Source: Lachnospiraceae bacterium (GTDB taxonomy: Bacteria > Bacillota > Clostridia > Lachnospirales > Lachnospiraceae). Taken from it: a stretch of 64,000 nt of DNA. Positions 54,045-63,344 of this stretch are shown one piece after another. Below the pieces are notes generated by a model that was not told the DNA's origin, made no database searches, and was given only the letters and a program-made list of their open reading frames with translations. The translations under genes and the position numbers were made by a program. Where the stretch lies: positions 124,001 to 188,000 of the forward strand of contig CAJTFX010000002.1 of the NCBI GenBank assembly GCA_910575555.1. Reading direction: 5' to 3'. How positions within the stretch are numbered: position 1 is the stretch's first letter; each line of letters opens with the position of its first letter.

Positions 54045-54752
54045 ATGGAGAAACGGATATTAGGAATTATCCCGGCCCGGGGAGGAAGCAAACGGATTCC
54101 GCAGAAAAATATCAGGGAGTTCTGCGGAAAGCCCATACTGGCTTATTCCGTGGAAGCGGCCCTTAAGACAGGACTTTTTGAAGAAGTCATGGTGTCTACA
54201 GACAGTAAGAAAATTGCCGGGACCGCAAGGCAGTGCGGGGCGTCTGTACCCTTTATGAGAAGCAGGGACGCATCGGGGGATTATGCCACCACAGCAGAAG
54301 TATTGCAGGAAGTTCTTGAAAATTACAGGAAACAGGGCAGAACATTCGATTATATGGCCTGCATTTATCCCACAGCTCCTTTTGTAACCGCCAGGAAGCT
54401 GACAGAAGCGTTTCGTGTCATGGAAGAAACAGGGGCGGCGGCAGTTCTTCCGGTAGTTGCATTTTCCTATCCGCCCCAGCGGGCCTACATTGTAAAAGAC
54501 GGCCGGCTGAAAATGAAATGGAAGGAAAATTACAGGATGCGTTCTCAGGATTTGGAACCTCTGTATCACGATTGCGGGCAGTTTTATATCTATGAAGTAA
54601 ACCAGTTTCTGGAGCAGAAGGGACAGATTACGGAAGGCATTGTTCCGATTTTTGTGGATGAGATGGAAATGCAGGATATTGACCATGAATCAGACTGGAG
54701 GCTGGCAGAACTGAAATATGAAATGATGCAGAAAAAGCAGAAGGAAAAGTAA
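54045..54752 (+). CDS. pseF: CMP-pseudaminic acid synthetase (cytidylyltransferase)
   Basis: A 235-residue CMP-sialic acid synthetase-type enzyme: GIIPARGGSKRIPQKNI, IYPTAPFVTA and a C-terminal DIDHESDWR metal motif. It activates pseudaminic acid with CTP. No fused PseG domain is present at this length. Confidence 0.9.
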   Translation: MEKRILGIIPARGGSKRIPQKNIREFCGKPILAYSVEAALKTGLFEEVMVSTDSKKIAGTARQCGASVPFMRSRDASGDYATTAEVLQEVLENYRKQGRTFDYMACIYPTAPFVTARKLTEAFRVMEETGAAAVLPVVAFSYPPQRAYIVKDGRLKMKWKENYRMRSQDLEPLYHDCGQFYIYEVNQFLEQKGQITEGIVPIFVDEMEMQDIDHESDWRLAELKYEMMQKKQKEK

Positions 54753-54768
54753 TTGGAGGGAGCCGGGA

Positions 54769-55818
54769 TTGAACAAAGAAATACAGTTGGGAAACCATAT
54801 CATTTCAAAACAGAGCAGTGTTTATATAGTGGCGGAGCTGTCCGCCAACCATAACATGGATTACGGACGCGCATGCGCCATTATTGACGCGGCTGCAGAT
54901 GCCGGAGCGGATGCGGTAAAGATTCAGACTTATACGGCGGATACCATAACCATCGACTGTAATGCGCAGGAGTTTCAGGCCCATGGCCTGTGGGAAGGCA
55001 TGAATCTGTATCAGCTCTATCAGAAAGCCTATACTCCCTGGGAATGGCAGGAGGGGCTTATCCGGTATGCCAATGACAGGGGGCTGGATTGTTTTTCTTC
55101 TCCTTTTGACGCTTCAGCCGTGGATTTTCTGGAGCGGCTCCATGTGCCTGCCTACAAAATCGCGTCTTATGAAATCAATGACATTCCGCTGATCAAAAAA
55201 GCGGCGCAGACAGGAAAACCAGTGATTCTTTCAACGGGAATTGCCAGGCTTTCAGATATCGAACTGGCGGTTCATACCTGCAAAGAAGCGGGAAATGAAA
55301 ATGTAATTCTTCTGAAATGCGTCTCGGCCTATCCTGCTCCCGCAGAAGAAATGAATTTGAGGGTAATCCCCCATATGGGGCAGACGTTTGGCTGTCTGAC
55401 TGGTTTGTCGGATCACACATTAGGAGTGGAAACAGCCGTTGCGGCAGCTGCATTGGGGGCAAAAGTCATTGAAAAACATCTGACCCTGAAGCGGGCAGAC
55501 GGCGGCGTAGATGCTGCTTTTTCCATGGAACAGGAGGAATTTGCAGAAATGGTCTGTCAAATCCGCAGAATAGAGAAAGCCCTGGGAACCATAACTTACG
55601 ATTTAAACCAGAAACAGAAGGAGAGCAGGCGTATGTCCCGATCTCTTTTTGCTGTGAAGGATATCCGGCAGGGAGAAACATTGACAGCGGAAAATGTACG
55701 TTCCATCCGGCCGGGGACAGGACTGCATACGAAATATTATGAAGATATTCTTGGAAAGACGGCAAGGGAAGATTTGAAAAAAGGAACACCGCTGAACTGG
55801 ACATTAATAAATAAGTGA
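54769..55818 (+). CDS. pseI: Pseudaminic acid synthase
   Basis: A 349-residue NeuB-family condensing enzyme: AELSANHNMDYGRA, KIQTYTADTIT, GLSDHTLGVETAVAA, HLTLKRADGGVDAAFS and a C-terminal SAF antifreeze-like domain. It joins the altrose derivative and phosphoenolpyruvate. TTG is the start codon, 8 bases after GGAGGG. Confidence 0.92.
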   Translation: MNKEIQLGNHIISKQSSVYIVAELSANHNMDYGRACAIIDAAADAGADAVKIQTYTADTITIDCNAQEFQAHGLWEGMNLYQLYQKAYTPWEWQEGLIRYANDRGLDCFSSPFDASAVDFLERLHVPAYKIASYEINDIPLIKKAAQTGKPVILSTGIARLSDIELAVHTCKEAGNENVILLKCVSAYPAPAEEMNLRVIPHMGQTFGCLTGLSDHTLGVETAVAAAALGAKVIEKHLTLKRADGGVDAAFSMEQEEFAEMVCQIRRIEKALGTITYDLNQKQKESRRMSRSLFAVKDIRQGETLTAENVRSIRPGTGLHTKYYEDILGKTAREDLKKGTPLNWTLINK

Positions 55819-55837
55819 TAAAGAAGAGGAAAAGATT

Positions 55838-56971
55838 ATGATACCATATGGACGTCAATGGTTGGACGATGAGGATATACAGGCGGTAGCGGAAGTGATG
55901 AGATCCGATTTTATCACCACCGGGCCGAAAGCGGATAAGTTTGAACAGGAAGTGGCAGAATACACAGGGGCAAACTATGCGGTGGCAGTTTCCAACGGGA
56001 CGGCGGCGCTTCATCTTGCCTGTCTTGCGGCAGGGATACAGCCGGGAGATGAAGTAATCACCACAGCAATGACTTTTGCGGCTTCTGCGAATTGCGTACT
56101 GTACTGCGGCGGCAGGCCGGTGTTTGCGGATATCGATCCCATTACATACAATATTGATCCAAAGGATCTGCGGCGTAAGATCACTTCCCGCACCAAGGCG
56201 GTGATACCGGTGCACTTTACAGGCCAGCCCTGCAGAATGGATGAGATCCATCAGTTAGCGGAAGAATATGGGCTGACAGTGATTGAGGACGGAGCCCATG
56301 CCCTGGGAGCGGCATACAAAGGAAAGAAAATCGGCGGACTGTCTCAGATGACGACTTTCAGCTTCCATCCGGTGAAGCCCATTACCACAGGAGAAGGCGG
56401 AATGGTGGTTACGAATGATGAAAGGCTGTACCGCCGTCTGAAGCTTTTGCGCAGCCATGGGATTACAAGAGAAGAAGATCTGATGGAAAAAAATGAAGGC
56501 GGATGGTATTACGAACAGTTGGAATTGGGCTACAATTACCGGATGACGGATATTCAGGCGGCATTGGGCAGCAGCCAGTTAAAGAAGCTGGATCGATTTA
56601 TTGCAAAAAGGAGAGAAATTGCAGACACTTACAGCCGGGCGTTTGCCGCAGAGCCGGACATGATTCTTCCCTCGGTGATACCGGAAGCGGAAAGCGGCTG
56701 GCATCTGTATGTGATTCAGGCTGCAAAGCGTGACCGGAAGGAAGTTTATGACGCATTGAGGAAAGCGGGGCTGAACATCAATGTACATTATATTCCGGTG
56801 TATCATCATCCTTATTACCGGAACCATGGATACGCAGATGTATTCTGCCCCAATGCAGAACAGCTTTATCAGAGAATGGTCAGCCTGCCTATATTTCCGG
56901 CATTGAAGGAGGAAGAGCAGGAGTATGTGATTGATGTGGTGAAGAAAGCGGTCAGGGGGACGGAAGGATGA
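55838..56971 (+). CDS. pseC: UDP-4-amino-4,6-dideoxy-AltNAc transaminase
   Basis: A 377-residue DegT/DnrJ/EryC1 PLP aminotransferase. The PLP Lys is in FHPVKPITTGEGGM; ANYAVAVSNGTAALHLAC and EDGAHALGA fit. It aminates the PseB product. Its stop overlaps the pseH start by 4 bases. Confidence 0.92.
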   Translation: MIPYGRQWLDDEDIQAVAEVMRSDFITTGPKADKFEQEVAEYTGANYAVAVSNGTAALHLACLAAGIQPGDEVITTAMTFAASANCVLYCGGRPVFADIDPITYNIDPKDLRRKITSRTKAVIPVHFTGQPCRMDEIHQLAEEYGLTVIEDGAHALGAAYKGKKIGGLSQMTTFSFHPVKPITTGEGGMVVTNDERLYRRLKLLRSHGITREEDLMEKNEGGWYYEQLELGYNYRMTDIQAALGSSQLKKLDRFIAKRREIADTYSRAFAAEPDMILPSVIPEAESGWHLYVIQAAKRDRKEVYDALRKAGLNINVHYIPVYHHPYYRNHGYADVFCPNAEQLYQRMVSLPIFPALKEEEQEYVIDVVKKAVRGTEG

Positions 56972-57465
56972 GCGCCAAAGTATCCAATTTGTCCACAGAG
57001 CGGCTGTTCTTACGTGAAATCACAGAAAAAGACACCGCCCTCATTGTAACATTCCGTTCAGACCCGGAAGTGTATCAATATTTCCTGTCGCCCCATCCCC
57101 TGACAGAAGAGGAGCATCTGAACTGGTTCCGAACCCGGTATCTTTCCGATGACAACTGTATGAACTGGGCGGCAGCCCTAAAAGACAGCGGAGAAACCAT
57201 CGGAGTATTCGGAATCAAAAGACAGGAGTCTGAACACACCGCTGAAGTGAGTTATATCTTGTCCCCGGAATTTCAGGGGAAGGGATACGCCGGGGAAGCG
57301 GTGGAAGGCATGATAAGGTTTGCTTCCGAGGAGTGGCATTGCCGTTTTGTGTCGGCGCAGATCCATGTGGAAAATCAGAAGTCCGCTGCATTTGCAAAGG
57401 GCTTGGGGTTTGAATGCTTTGGCAGGAGAGGAAAGTTTGAGCTGTATCGGAAAGTGATTATGTGA
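56968..57465 (+). CDS. GNAT N-acetyltransferase (PseH-like)
   Basis: A 165-residue GNAT acetyltransferase: RLFLREITEKD, YILSPEFQGKGYAGEAVEGM (acetyl-CoA loop Q/RxxGxG/A) and SAAFAKGLGFECFG. Position at the end of the pse set argues for PseH, which N4-acetylates the aminated sugar; other GNAT targets cannot be excluded. Confidence 0.82.
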   Translation: MSAKVSNLSTERLFLREITEKDTALIVTFRSDPEVYQYFLSPHPLTEEEHLNWFRTRYLSDDNCMNWAAALKDSGETIGVFGIKRQESEHTAEVSYILSPEFQGKGYAGEAVEGMIRFASEEWHCRFVSAQIHVENQKSAAFAKGLGFECFGRRGKFELYRKVIM

Positions 57466-57518
57466 TATCTGATTGACGATGTATAGTTGATGCGGTGAAT
57501 ATGTTCCTTAGGCAAGTG

Positions 57519-57565
57519 ATTTTACAAAAAGGTATTCCTTTTGAAGTAAAATATCCGGAGGATAT
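57519..57565. repeat. Hairpins at the left edge of the mobile-element scar
   Basis: ATTTTAC...AAAAGG pairs with CCTTTT...GTAAAAT (57519-57552), overlapping ATATCC-GGA-GGATAT (57551-57565). They may terminate the pse operon or mark the end of the inserted element. The 57466-57518 stretch before them shows nothing else. Confidence 0.5.
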
Positions 57566-57577
57566 ATTTATGTAACG

Positions 57578-57721
57578 CTATTTGCTGATGTCCTTGAAGT
57601 CCGCCGCTTCATAGCTTCCCAACGCAGACTTGGAGAGGTGTGTCTGCTCCGCAAGCTGTTCCAGTGTCAGCCTACGCTCCCCACGCAGGTTTTTCAATCG
57701 TTCTTGTATGGATAGTTCCAC
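57578..57721 (-). pseudogene. Truncated XRE helix-turn-helix gene of a mobile element
   Basis: A GTG start after GGAGG opens a 47-residue protein, ELSIQERLKNLRGERRLTLE...SYEAADFKDISK. This matches the first ~45 residues of XRE-type regulators common on Lachnospiraceae conjugative elements, which continue past KDIS for another 40+ residues. Here a stop follows at once, so only the DNA-binding half remains. Confidence 0.65.
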
Positions 57722-57763
57722 GCTCTTCCTCCTTGTCTGCTTGATAAACAGAAAATCCGATAG

Positions 57764-58039
57764 TTACCAATCCCGCTTTCGAATGGCTTCCTCTACATCA
57801 ATAGGAATACTGAACCATTCCAGCACATAACCCACAGTTTCTCCTATACAGTCGCGAGCCACCGTTTCAATTTCGCTGTCATTCTTGTCAAATTTCTCTT
57901 GCAAATCGTTAATGGCACAGACCACCTCGTCCAGCTTTTCTTGGATAACCTCGGTGTCGGTTTCGCCGGTTTCCAACAGGTCAATTACCTTTTGGAGTTC
58001 GCTTTTTACCCTGTCCACCAGAAAGTCTGAATAGTTCAT
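57764..58039 (-). pseudogene. DUF5713-like fragment
   Basis: 91 residues starting MNYSDFLVDRVKSEL and ending EEAIRKRDW, which fits the body and end of the DUF5713 family. The usual N-terminal segment before FLVDK seems to be missing, and no ribosome site precedes the ATG at 58039. It may be a remnant carried by the same element as its neighbours. It could still be expressed; the call is tentative. Confidence 0.5.
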
Positions 58040-58064
58040 CGGTGAACAGCACTTTGAAAACAGA

Positions 58065-58194
58065 ATGACCGTCCGAAAAGGAATATCCCGGCATGGGAAG
58101 CGCCGCAACGAGCCACTTCAGGACAAAAAGGCGAACAGCCTTATCCGCCGGGAGTGCTGCAACTGCGAGGGCGGGGACTGTATTGTACTTGATG
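58065..58194 (+). pseudogene. Fragment of a cysteine-rich VLP-type mobile-element protein
   Basis: The frame reads KANSLIRRECCNCEGGDCIVLD, which matches the start of the small cysteine-rich VLP proteins found on clostridial integrative elements; the later cysteines (CVC...CKWFR in intact copies) are absent and the sequence turns unrelated. No ribosome site is seen. It supports a collapsed mobile element at this site. Confidence 0.5.
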
Positions 58195-58262
58195 TATCTC
58201 CTTTGGGGACTTACCCTTTTCAGCGCATGATGGACGATGTAGATTCGCTGATGCTTTTTATA

Positions 58263-58292
58263 TTGACGAATCAAAACCCCCTGTATTATAAT
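58263..58292 (+). promoter_or_regulatory. Promoter of purCFB
   Basis: TTGACG and a perfect TATAAT are separated by 18 bp, with the ATG of purC 47 bases downstream. No purine riboswitch fits in the short leader. Confidence 0.8.
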
Positions 58293-58338
58293 AAACCCGA
58301 TATATTAGCAGATACCGGAACGCAGAATGGAGGAGACA

Positions 58339-59217
58339 ATGAGTATTCAGGAATTTAAACCAGTAAAAGAAGGAAAAGTACGTGAAGTTTATGACAATGG
58401 GGACAACCTTATTATTGTGGCCACAGACAGAATCTCGGCCTTTGATGTGATTTTAAAGAACAAAATCACCCAGAAAGGCGCAATATTAACACAGATGTCT
58501 AAATTTTGGTTCGACTTTACCAAAGATATTGTGCCCAATCATATGCTTTCTGTGGATGTCAAAGATATGCCGGAATTTTTCCGCAGTGAGAATTTTGACG
58601 GAAACAGCATGAAGTGCAGGAAGCTGAATATGCTTCCGGTGGAGTGCATTGTCCGGGGTTATATTACCGGAAGCGGCTGGGAAAGCTATCAGAAGAACGG
58701 GACAGTCTGCGGAATCAAGCTGCCGGAGGGACTGAAGGAATCGGACAAGCTGCCGGAGCCCATTTACACGCCTACCACCAAGGCAGACCTGGGGCTTCAT
58801 GACGAGCATATTACATTTGAGGACAGTGTGGAGATACTGGAAAAGCTTCATCCGGGCAAAGGCGCAGATTATGCGAAGCAGATTCAGGAATGTACCATCA
58901 ATTTATATAAGAAATGTGCGGAGTATGCATTAAGCAAAGGAATTATCATTGCAGACACCAAATTTGAATTCGGTTTGGATGAAAATGGAAACGTGGTTCT
59001 GGGGGATGAAATGCTGACGCCGGACAGCTCCAGATTTTGGCCCCTGAATGGGTATGAGCCTGGAAAATCACAGCCTTCTTTTGACAAACAATTTGTCAGA
59101 GACTGGCTGAAACAGAATCCGGACAGTGATTATCTGCTGCCGGAAGAGGTGGTAACCAAAACGGTGGATAAATACAAAGAAGCATATGAGCTTCTGACCG
59201 GGGAGAAGTTTGCGTAA
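58339..59217 (+). CDS. purC: SAICAR synthetase
   Basis: A 292-residue phosphoribosylaminoimidazole-succinocarboxamide synthase of the longer class: EGKVREVYDNGDNLIIVATDRISAFD, VECIVRGYITGSGW, DTKFEFG and DEMLTPDSSRFW. It couples CAIR and aspartate with ATP. GGAGGAG decides the ATG at 58339. Confidence 0.95.
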   Translation: MSIQEFKPVKEGKVREVYDNGDNLIIVATDRISAFDVILKNKITQKGAILTQMSKFWFDFTKDIVPNHMLSVDVKDMPEFFRSENFDGNSMKCRKLNMLPVECIVRGYITGSGWESYQKNGTVCGIKLPEGLKESDKLPEPIYTPTTKADLGLHDEHITFEDSVEILEKLHPGKGADYAKQIQECTINLYKKCAEYALSKGIIIADTKFEFGLDENGNVVLGDEMLTPDSSRFWPLNGYEPGKSQPSFDKQFVRDWLKQNPDSDYLLPEEVVTKTVDKYKEAYELLTGEKFA

Positions 59218-59236
59218 GATTGACTGGAGAACAATT

Positions 59237-60679
59237 ATGGACAGTAAAAGGGAATTATATACGGATTCCGATAAACTGCAGGAAGAATGCGGTGTTTTCG
59301 GCATCTATGATTTTGACGGAAATGATGTGGCGTCCACCATCTATTACGGGCTGTTTGCGCTGCAGCACAGGGGGCAGGAAAGCTGCGGAATTGCCGTCAG
59401 CGATACCAAAGGGCCCAAAGGCAAAGTGATTTCCCAGAAGGGCATGGGACTGGTCAACGAAGTGTTTACCCAGGAATCCTTCAAGGATCTGAAAGGAGAC
59501 ATCGGCGTCGGCCATGTACGCTATTCCACGGCAGGCGCTTCCACCCGGGAAAATGCCCAGCCTTTGGTGCTGAACTACGTTAAGGGGACGTTGGGCCTTG
59601 CTCATAACGGGAATTTAATCAATGCCGGTGAACTGCGTAAGGAACTGGCATATACCGGGGCAATTTTTCAGACCACCATTGATTCTGAAGTGATTGCTTA
59701 CCATATTGCCAGGGAGCGGCTGAATACCCATACGGTGGAGGATGCGGTATGCCGGGCGGCAAAGAAGCTGAAAGGAGCTTTTTCCCTGGTGGTGATGAGC
59801 CCCAGGAAATTAATCGGAGCCAGAGATCCCTTTGGATTTAAGCCTCTTTGCATAGGAAAACGGGAGAATGCCTATATCCTTGCCTCTGAAACCTGCGCCC
59901 TGGAAACCATCGGAGCAAAATTTCTGCGGGACGTCCTTCCGGGAGAAGTGGTAACAATTACGCCTGAGGGAATCAAGTCCGATACCAGCCTTTGCCTGCC
60001 AAGAGAGCAGGAGGCAAGATGTATTTTTGAATATATTTATTTTGCAAGGCCCGACAGCCGGATTGACGGGGTTAGCGTTTATGCCTCCAGAATCCGGGCG
60101 GGACAGTTTCTTGCAATGGATTCTCCGGTGGAGGCGGATCTTGTGGTGGGCGTGCCGGAATCCGGCAATGGGGCGGCTTTGGGATATGCCATGGAATCCG
60201 GCATTCCCTACGGCCATGCATTTGTGAAAAACGGTTACGTCGGCCGTACCTTTATCAAGCCAGGGCAGAGCAGCCGGGAATCCAGCGTGCGGGTAAAGCT
60301 GAACGTACTGTCAGAGGCGGTCAGGGGAAAACGGGTGATTATGATTGACGATTCCATTGTGCGGGGAACCACATCCGGCCGGATTGTGCGGATGCTTCGG
60401 GAATCCGGGGCAAAGGAAGTGCACGTGCGTATTTCTTCCCCGCCTTTTTTATGGCCCTGCTATTTTGGGACGGATATTCCGGAGCGGGGGCAGCTGATTG
60501 CCTGCGGCCGTTCTTTGGAAGAAATCCGTCAGGTTATCGGTGCCGATACCCTGGGCTATCTGAAGATTGAGCGGCTTGCCGAAATGTCCGAGGGGCTGCC
60601 CATCTGCAAGGGGTGCTTTACCGGGAATTATCCCATGGAACCGCCTGCAGGAGATATCCGGGGAGATTTTGAGCGGTAA
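59237..60679 (+). CDS. purF: Amidophosphoribosyltransferase
   Basis: A 480-residue enzyme with a 17-residue propeptide, then catalytic Cys18 (EECGVFGIY). The Ntn glutaminase half has HVRYSTAG and AHNGNL; the PRT half has the PRPP loop VIMIDDSIVRGTT. Cysteines in ARCIFEY, WPCYFG and ICKGCF match the [4Fe-4S] ligands of Bacillus PurF, so the oxygen-sensitive clustered form is expected. Glutamine-dependent first step of purine synthesis. Follows purC by 19 bases. Confidence 0.96.
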   Translation: MDSKRELYTDSDKLQEECGVFGIYDFDGNDVASTIYYGLFALQHRGQESCGIAVSDTKGPKGKVISQKGMGLVNEVFTQESFKDLKGDIGVGHVRYSTAGASTRENAQPLVLNYVKGTLGLAHNGNLINAGELRKELAYTGAIFQTTIDSEVIAYHIARERLNTHTVEDAVCRAAKKLKGAFSLVVMSPRKLIGARDPFGFKPLCIGKRENAYILASETCALETIGAKFLRDVLPGEVVTITPEGIKSDTSLCLPREQEARCIFEYIYFARPDSRIDGVSVYASRIRAGQFLAMDSPVEADLVVGVPESGNGAALGYAMESGIPYGHAFVKNGYVGRTFIKPGQSSRESSVRVKLNVLSEAVRGKRVIMIDDSIVRGTTSGRIVRMLRESGAKEVHVRISSPPFLWPCYFGTDIPERGQLIACGRSLEEIRQVIGADTLGYLKIERLAEMSEGLPICKGCFTGNYPMEPPAGDIRGDFER

Positions 60680-60694
60680 AAACTCCAGGAAAAA

Positions 60695-60723
60695 GTAACA
60701 GGGCAGTTTGCCCGAACTGTTAC
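60695..60723 (+). repeat. Hairpin between purF and purB
   Basis: GTAACAG pairs with CTGTTAC, and the inner GGGC with GCCC, leaving a short loop and a bulge. No T tract follows, so it is an intercistronic hairpin and not a clear terminator. Confidence 0.55.
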
Positions 60724-60825
60724 AAGAGAAAGAATGGAATCCTGCGTTTTCGCCTATACGGTAAGCGCAGGAAATCAGGGCCATTTTATATTTTTCAGAG
60801 TAAACGATAAGGAAGGAGAAAAACA

Positions 60826-62277
60826 ATGGCAACAGACAGATACAACAGCCCATTGTCAGAGCGGTATGCAAGTAAGGAAATGCAGTACATTTTTTCCCCG
60901 GATATGAAATTTTGCACCTGGAGAAAATTGTGGATTGCCCTTGCGGAAACAGAGATGGAGCTGGGATTAAGCGAGAATGGCAAGCCTGTCATTACCGAAG
61001 AACAGATCGAGGAACTGAAAGCCCATGCTGAGGATATCAATTATGAGGTGGCAAGGGAGCGGGAAAAACTGGTAAGGCACGATGTGATGAGCCATGTGTA
61101 TGCTTACGGTCAGCAGTGCCCCAAAGCAGCCGGAATTATCCATTTAGGCGCAACCTCCTGTTATGTGGGGGATAATACCGATATCATTGTAATGGACGAA
61201 GCGTTGAAACTGGTTCAGAAAAAACTGGTAAACGTCATTGCTGAACTGGCCAAATTTGCAGATGCTTACAAAGAGCTGCCTACCCTTGCATTTACCCATT
61301 TTCAGCCGGCGCAGCCAACTACGGTAGGAAAGCGCGCCACCTTATGGCTGCAGGAATTTCTGATGGATCTGGAGGATTTGGAGTATGTGATGGGCAGCCT
61401 GAAGCTGTTGGGCTCCAAAGGAACCACAGGCACCCAGGCAAGTTTTCAGGAGCTGTTTGCAGGAGATCAGGAGACCATTGATAAAATTGATCCCATGATC
61501 GCAAAAAAAATGGGATTCAAAGAATGCTATGCGGTATCAGGGCAGACTTATTCCAGAAAAGTGGACACAAGAGTGCTGAACGTTCTGGCAGGAATTGCAG
61601 CCAGCGCCCATAAAATGTCCAATGACATCCGGCTTTTGCAGCATTTAAAAGAGGTGGAAGAGCCCTTTGAGAAAAATCAGATTGGCTCCTCTGCCATGGC
61701 TTATAAGAGAAACCCCATGCGCAGTGAGCGGATTGCATCTCTGGCCCGTTATGTGATGGTGGACGCTTTGAATCCGGCCATTACCTCCGCCACCCAGTGG
61801 TTTGAACGGACTTTGGATGATTCCGCCAATAAACGTCTGTCAGTGCCGGAGGGATTTCTGGCTGTTGACGGCATTCTGGATTTATGCCTGAACGTAGTGG
61901 ACGGACTTGTGGTGTATGAGAAAGTAATCCGTAAGCACATGATGGCCGAACTGCCCTTTATGGCAACGGAAAATATAATGATGGATGCAGTGAAAAACGG
62001 CGGCAACCGTCAGGAAATGCATGAAAAAATCCGTCAGCTTTCCATGGAAGCAGGCAGACATGTAAAGGAAGAAGGGAAAGAAAACAATCTTCTGGAACTG
62101 ATTGCGGCAGATCCGGCCTTTCATCTGACATTGGAGGAACTGGAAGGTTCCATGGAGCCTTCGAAGTACGTGGGACGCGCGCCCCTTCAGGTGGAGAAAT
62201 TCCTGGTCCGGGCGGTGCAGCCGGTGTTGGAAGAACGGAAAGAAATGCTGGGCATGACGGCTGAGATTAATGTGTAA
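60826..62277 (+). CDS. purB: Adenylosuccinate lyase
   Basis: A 483-residue fumarase-superfamily lyase: LGATSCYVGDNTD, THFQPAQPTTVGKR, and the signature GSSAMAYKRNPMRSE. It removes fumarate in two steps of purine synthesis (SAICAR to AICAR, adenylosuccinate to AMP). AAGGAGA precedes the ATG. Last gene of the unit. Confidence 0.96.
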   Translation: MATDRYNSPLSERYASKEMQYIFSPDMKFCTWRKLWIALAETEMELGLSENGKPVITEEQIEELKAHAEDINYEVAREREKLVRHDVMSHVYAYGQQCPKAAGIIHLGATSCYVGDNTDIIVMDEALKLVQKKLVNVIAELAKFADAYKELPTLAFTHFQPAQPTTVGKRATLWLQEFLMDLEDLEYVMGSLKLLGSKGTTGTQASFQELFAGDQETIDKIDPMIAKKMGFKECYAVSGQTYSRKVDTRVLNVLAGIAASAHKMSNDIRLLQHLKEVEEPFEKNQIGSSAMAYKRNPMRSERIASLARYVMVDALNPAITSATQWFERTLDDSANKRLSVPEGFLAVDGILDLCLNVVDGLVVYEKVIRKHMMAELPFMATENIMMDAVKNGGNRQEMHEKIRQLSMEAGRHVKEEGKENNLLELIAADPAFHLTLEELEGSMEPSKYVGRAPLQVEKFLVRAVQPVLEERKEMLGMTAEINV

Positions 62278-62320
62278 TTGCCGCGGGTTTTAAGGATTTT
62301 TGAGATGGAATAAAAGTTTG

Positions 62321-62365
62321 TAAACAAAGGGAAATGCTTTGAAGAAAGTAATTTCCCTTTGTTTA
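62321..62365 (+). terminator. Terminator of the pur operon
   Basis: TAAACAAAGGGAAAT and ATTTCCCTTTGTTTA are perfect 15-bp inverted arms around 15 bases, followed by A+T-rich sequence. Its right arm also contributes the -35 of the next promoter, so it could double as an operator. Confidence 0.7.
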
Positions 62366-62387
62366 TAATATTTGAGAAAGATAAATT
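62359..62387 (+). promoter_or_regulatory. Promoter of the ATPase/RES pair
   Basis: TTGTTT and TAAATT are separated by 17 bp, 36 bases before the ATG at 62424. The -35 overlaps the right arm of the 15-bp palindrome. Confidence 0.5.
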
Positions 62388-62423
62388 TTGTTATAGGAAA
62401 ATTAGAACAGATTTGGGAGTATC

Positions 62424-63344
62424 ATGGATGAAATGAAGAACGAAAAAACGTATACGGTTAATTTTCCGGTTCGGATGTTAGCGAATACAAATGGATTTAA
62501 TTTTATTAACAGTATTTATTATGAAATAAACAATCGTAAATATGAAGAGATTACGTTTGATTTTCAGCTGACAAATATTTTTGAGACAAATTTAATTGCT
62601 TTTTTAGGATATGCTATTGAGAAAATATATTCAAATCAGATTATTTTTGAATTGAAGATAGGGCAGGAACGTTATTTGTGCGAAGACCAGAGCATTGTAT
62701 TAAGAAAAATTTTTGAGTTTTATTCACTGGATAAAAGCCCGGCTCTTTTGCCCCGAAAAATCGGAAACAGAAATCTGGCAGAAGAAGAACAGCTGCTTTT
62801 AAGAGATTTAAAAGAATTGGAATTGAATGAATATAATAAAATCAGAACAATACTTAGCGAATTGATGGCAAACCTGAAAATGCATACGATTTATTTAGAC
62901 GGATATTTTGCCGGATACCATGATTATAAAAACCATCAGATATTATTTTCTATAGTGAATTATGATATTACATTTGCAAATCATATCAAACAGGCAAATA
63001 AAATGGAATTTGAAAATGATTTTGAAGCAATTGTGTGGGCGTTGAAGAAAAATAATACAACCCGGCAGGACAGCGGCGGTATAGGGTTGTATATTTTAAG
63101 AAAATATATCAGCGATATGAATGGGAAATTTTCTGTTTTATCTGGAAATTCTTATGTAGAGTGCGACAAAATGTGCTATAATGAAGAAAATGAAAATTTA
63201 ATCAGAGTAAGTAAACGAAAAAATTTATCACAGCGTTTTGAGGGAACTACCATAACTTTATATATTCCGGATCATAAAGGGAATTTGACGGATGAGAAGA
63301 AAGTTTTGGAAGAAATATGTTTACGATGTCTGTTGGAGGTCTAA
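62424..63344 (+). CDS. GHKL-type ATP-binding protein
   Basis: A 306-residue soluble protein. The N-terminal ~110 residues look STAS-like. The C-terminal half is a histidine-kinase-type ATPase fold: LSELMANLKMHTIYLDG as the N box (His/Asn positions altered) and RQDSGGIGLYILRKYI as the G box. No receptor, membrane or phosphoacceptor domain is seen, so it is not an ordinary sensor kinase. GGGAG precedes the ATG. It is A+T-rich against its pur neighbours, which suggests recent transfer. It is followed with no gap by the RES-like gene. Confidence 0.75.
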   Translation: MDEMKNEKTYTVNFPVRMLANTNGFNFINSIYYEINNRKYEEITFDFQLTNIFETNLIAFLGYAIEKIYSNQIIFELKIGQERYLCEDQSIVLRKIFEFYSLDKSPALLPRKIGNRNLAEEEQLLLRDLKELELNEYNKIRTILSELMANLKMHTIYLDGYFAGYHDYKNHQILFSIVNYDITFANHIKQANKMEFENDFEAIVWALKKNNTTRQDSGGIGLYILRKYISDMNGKFSVLSGNSYVECDKMCYNEENENLIRVSKRKNLSQRFEGTTITLYIPDHKGNLTDEKKVLEEICLRCLLEV

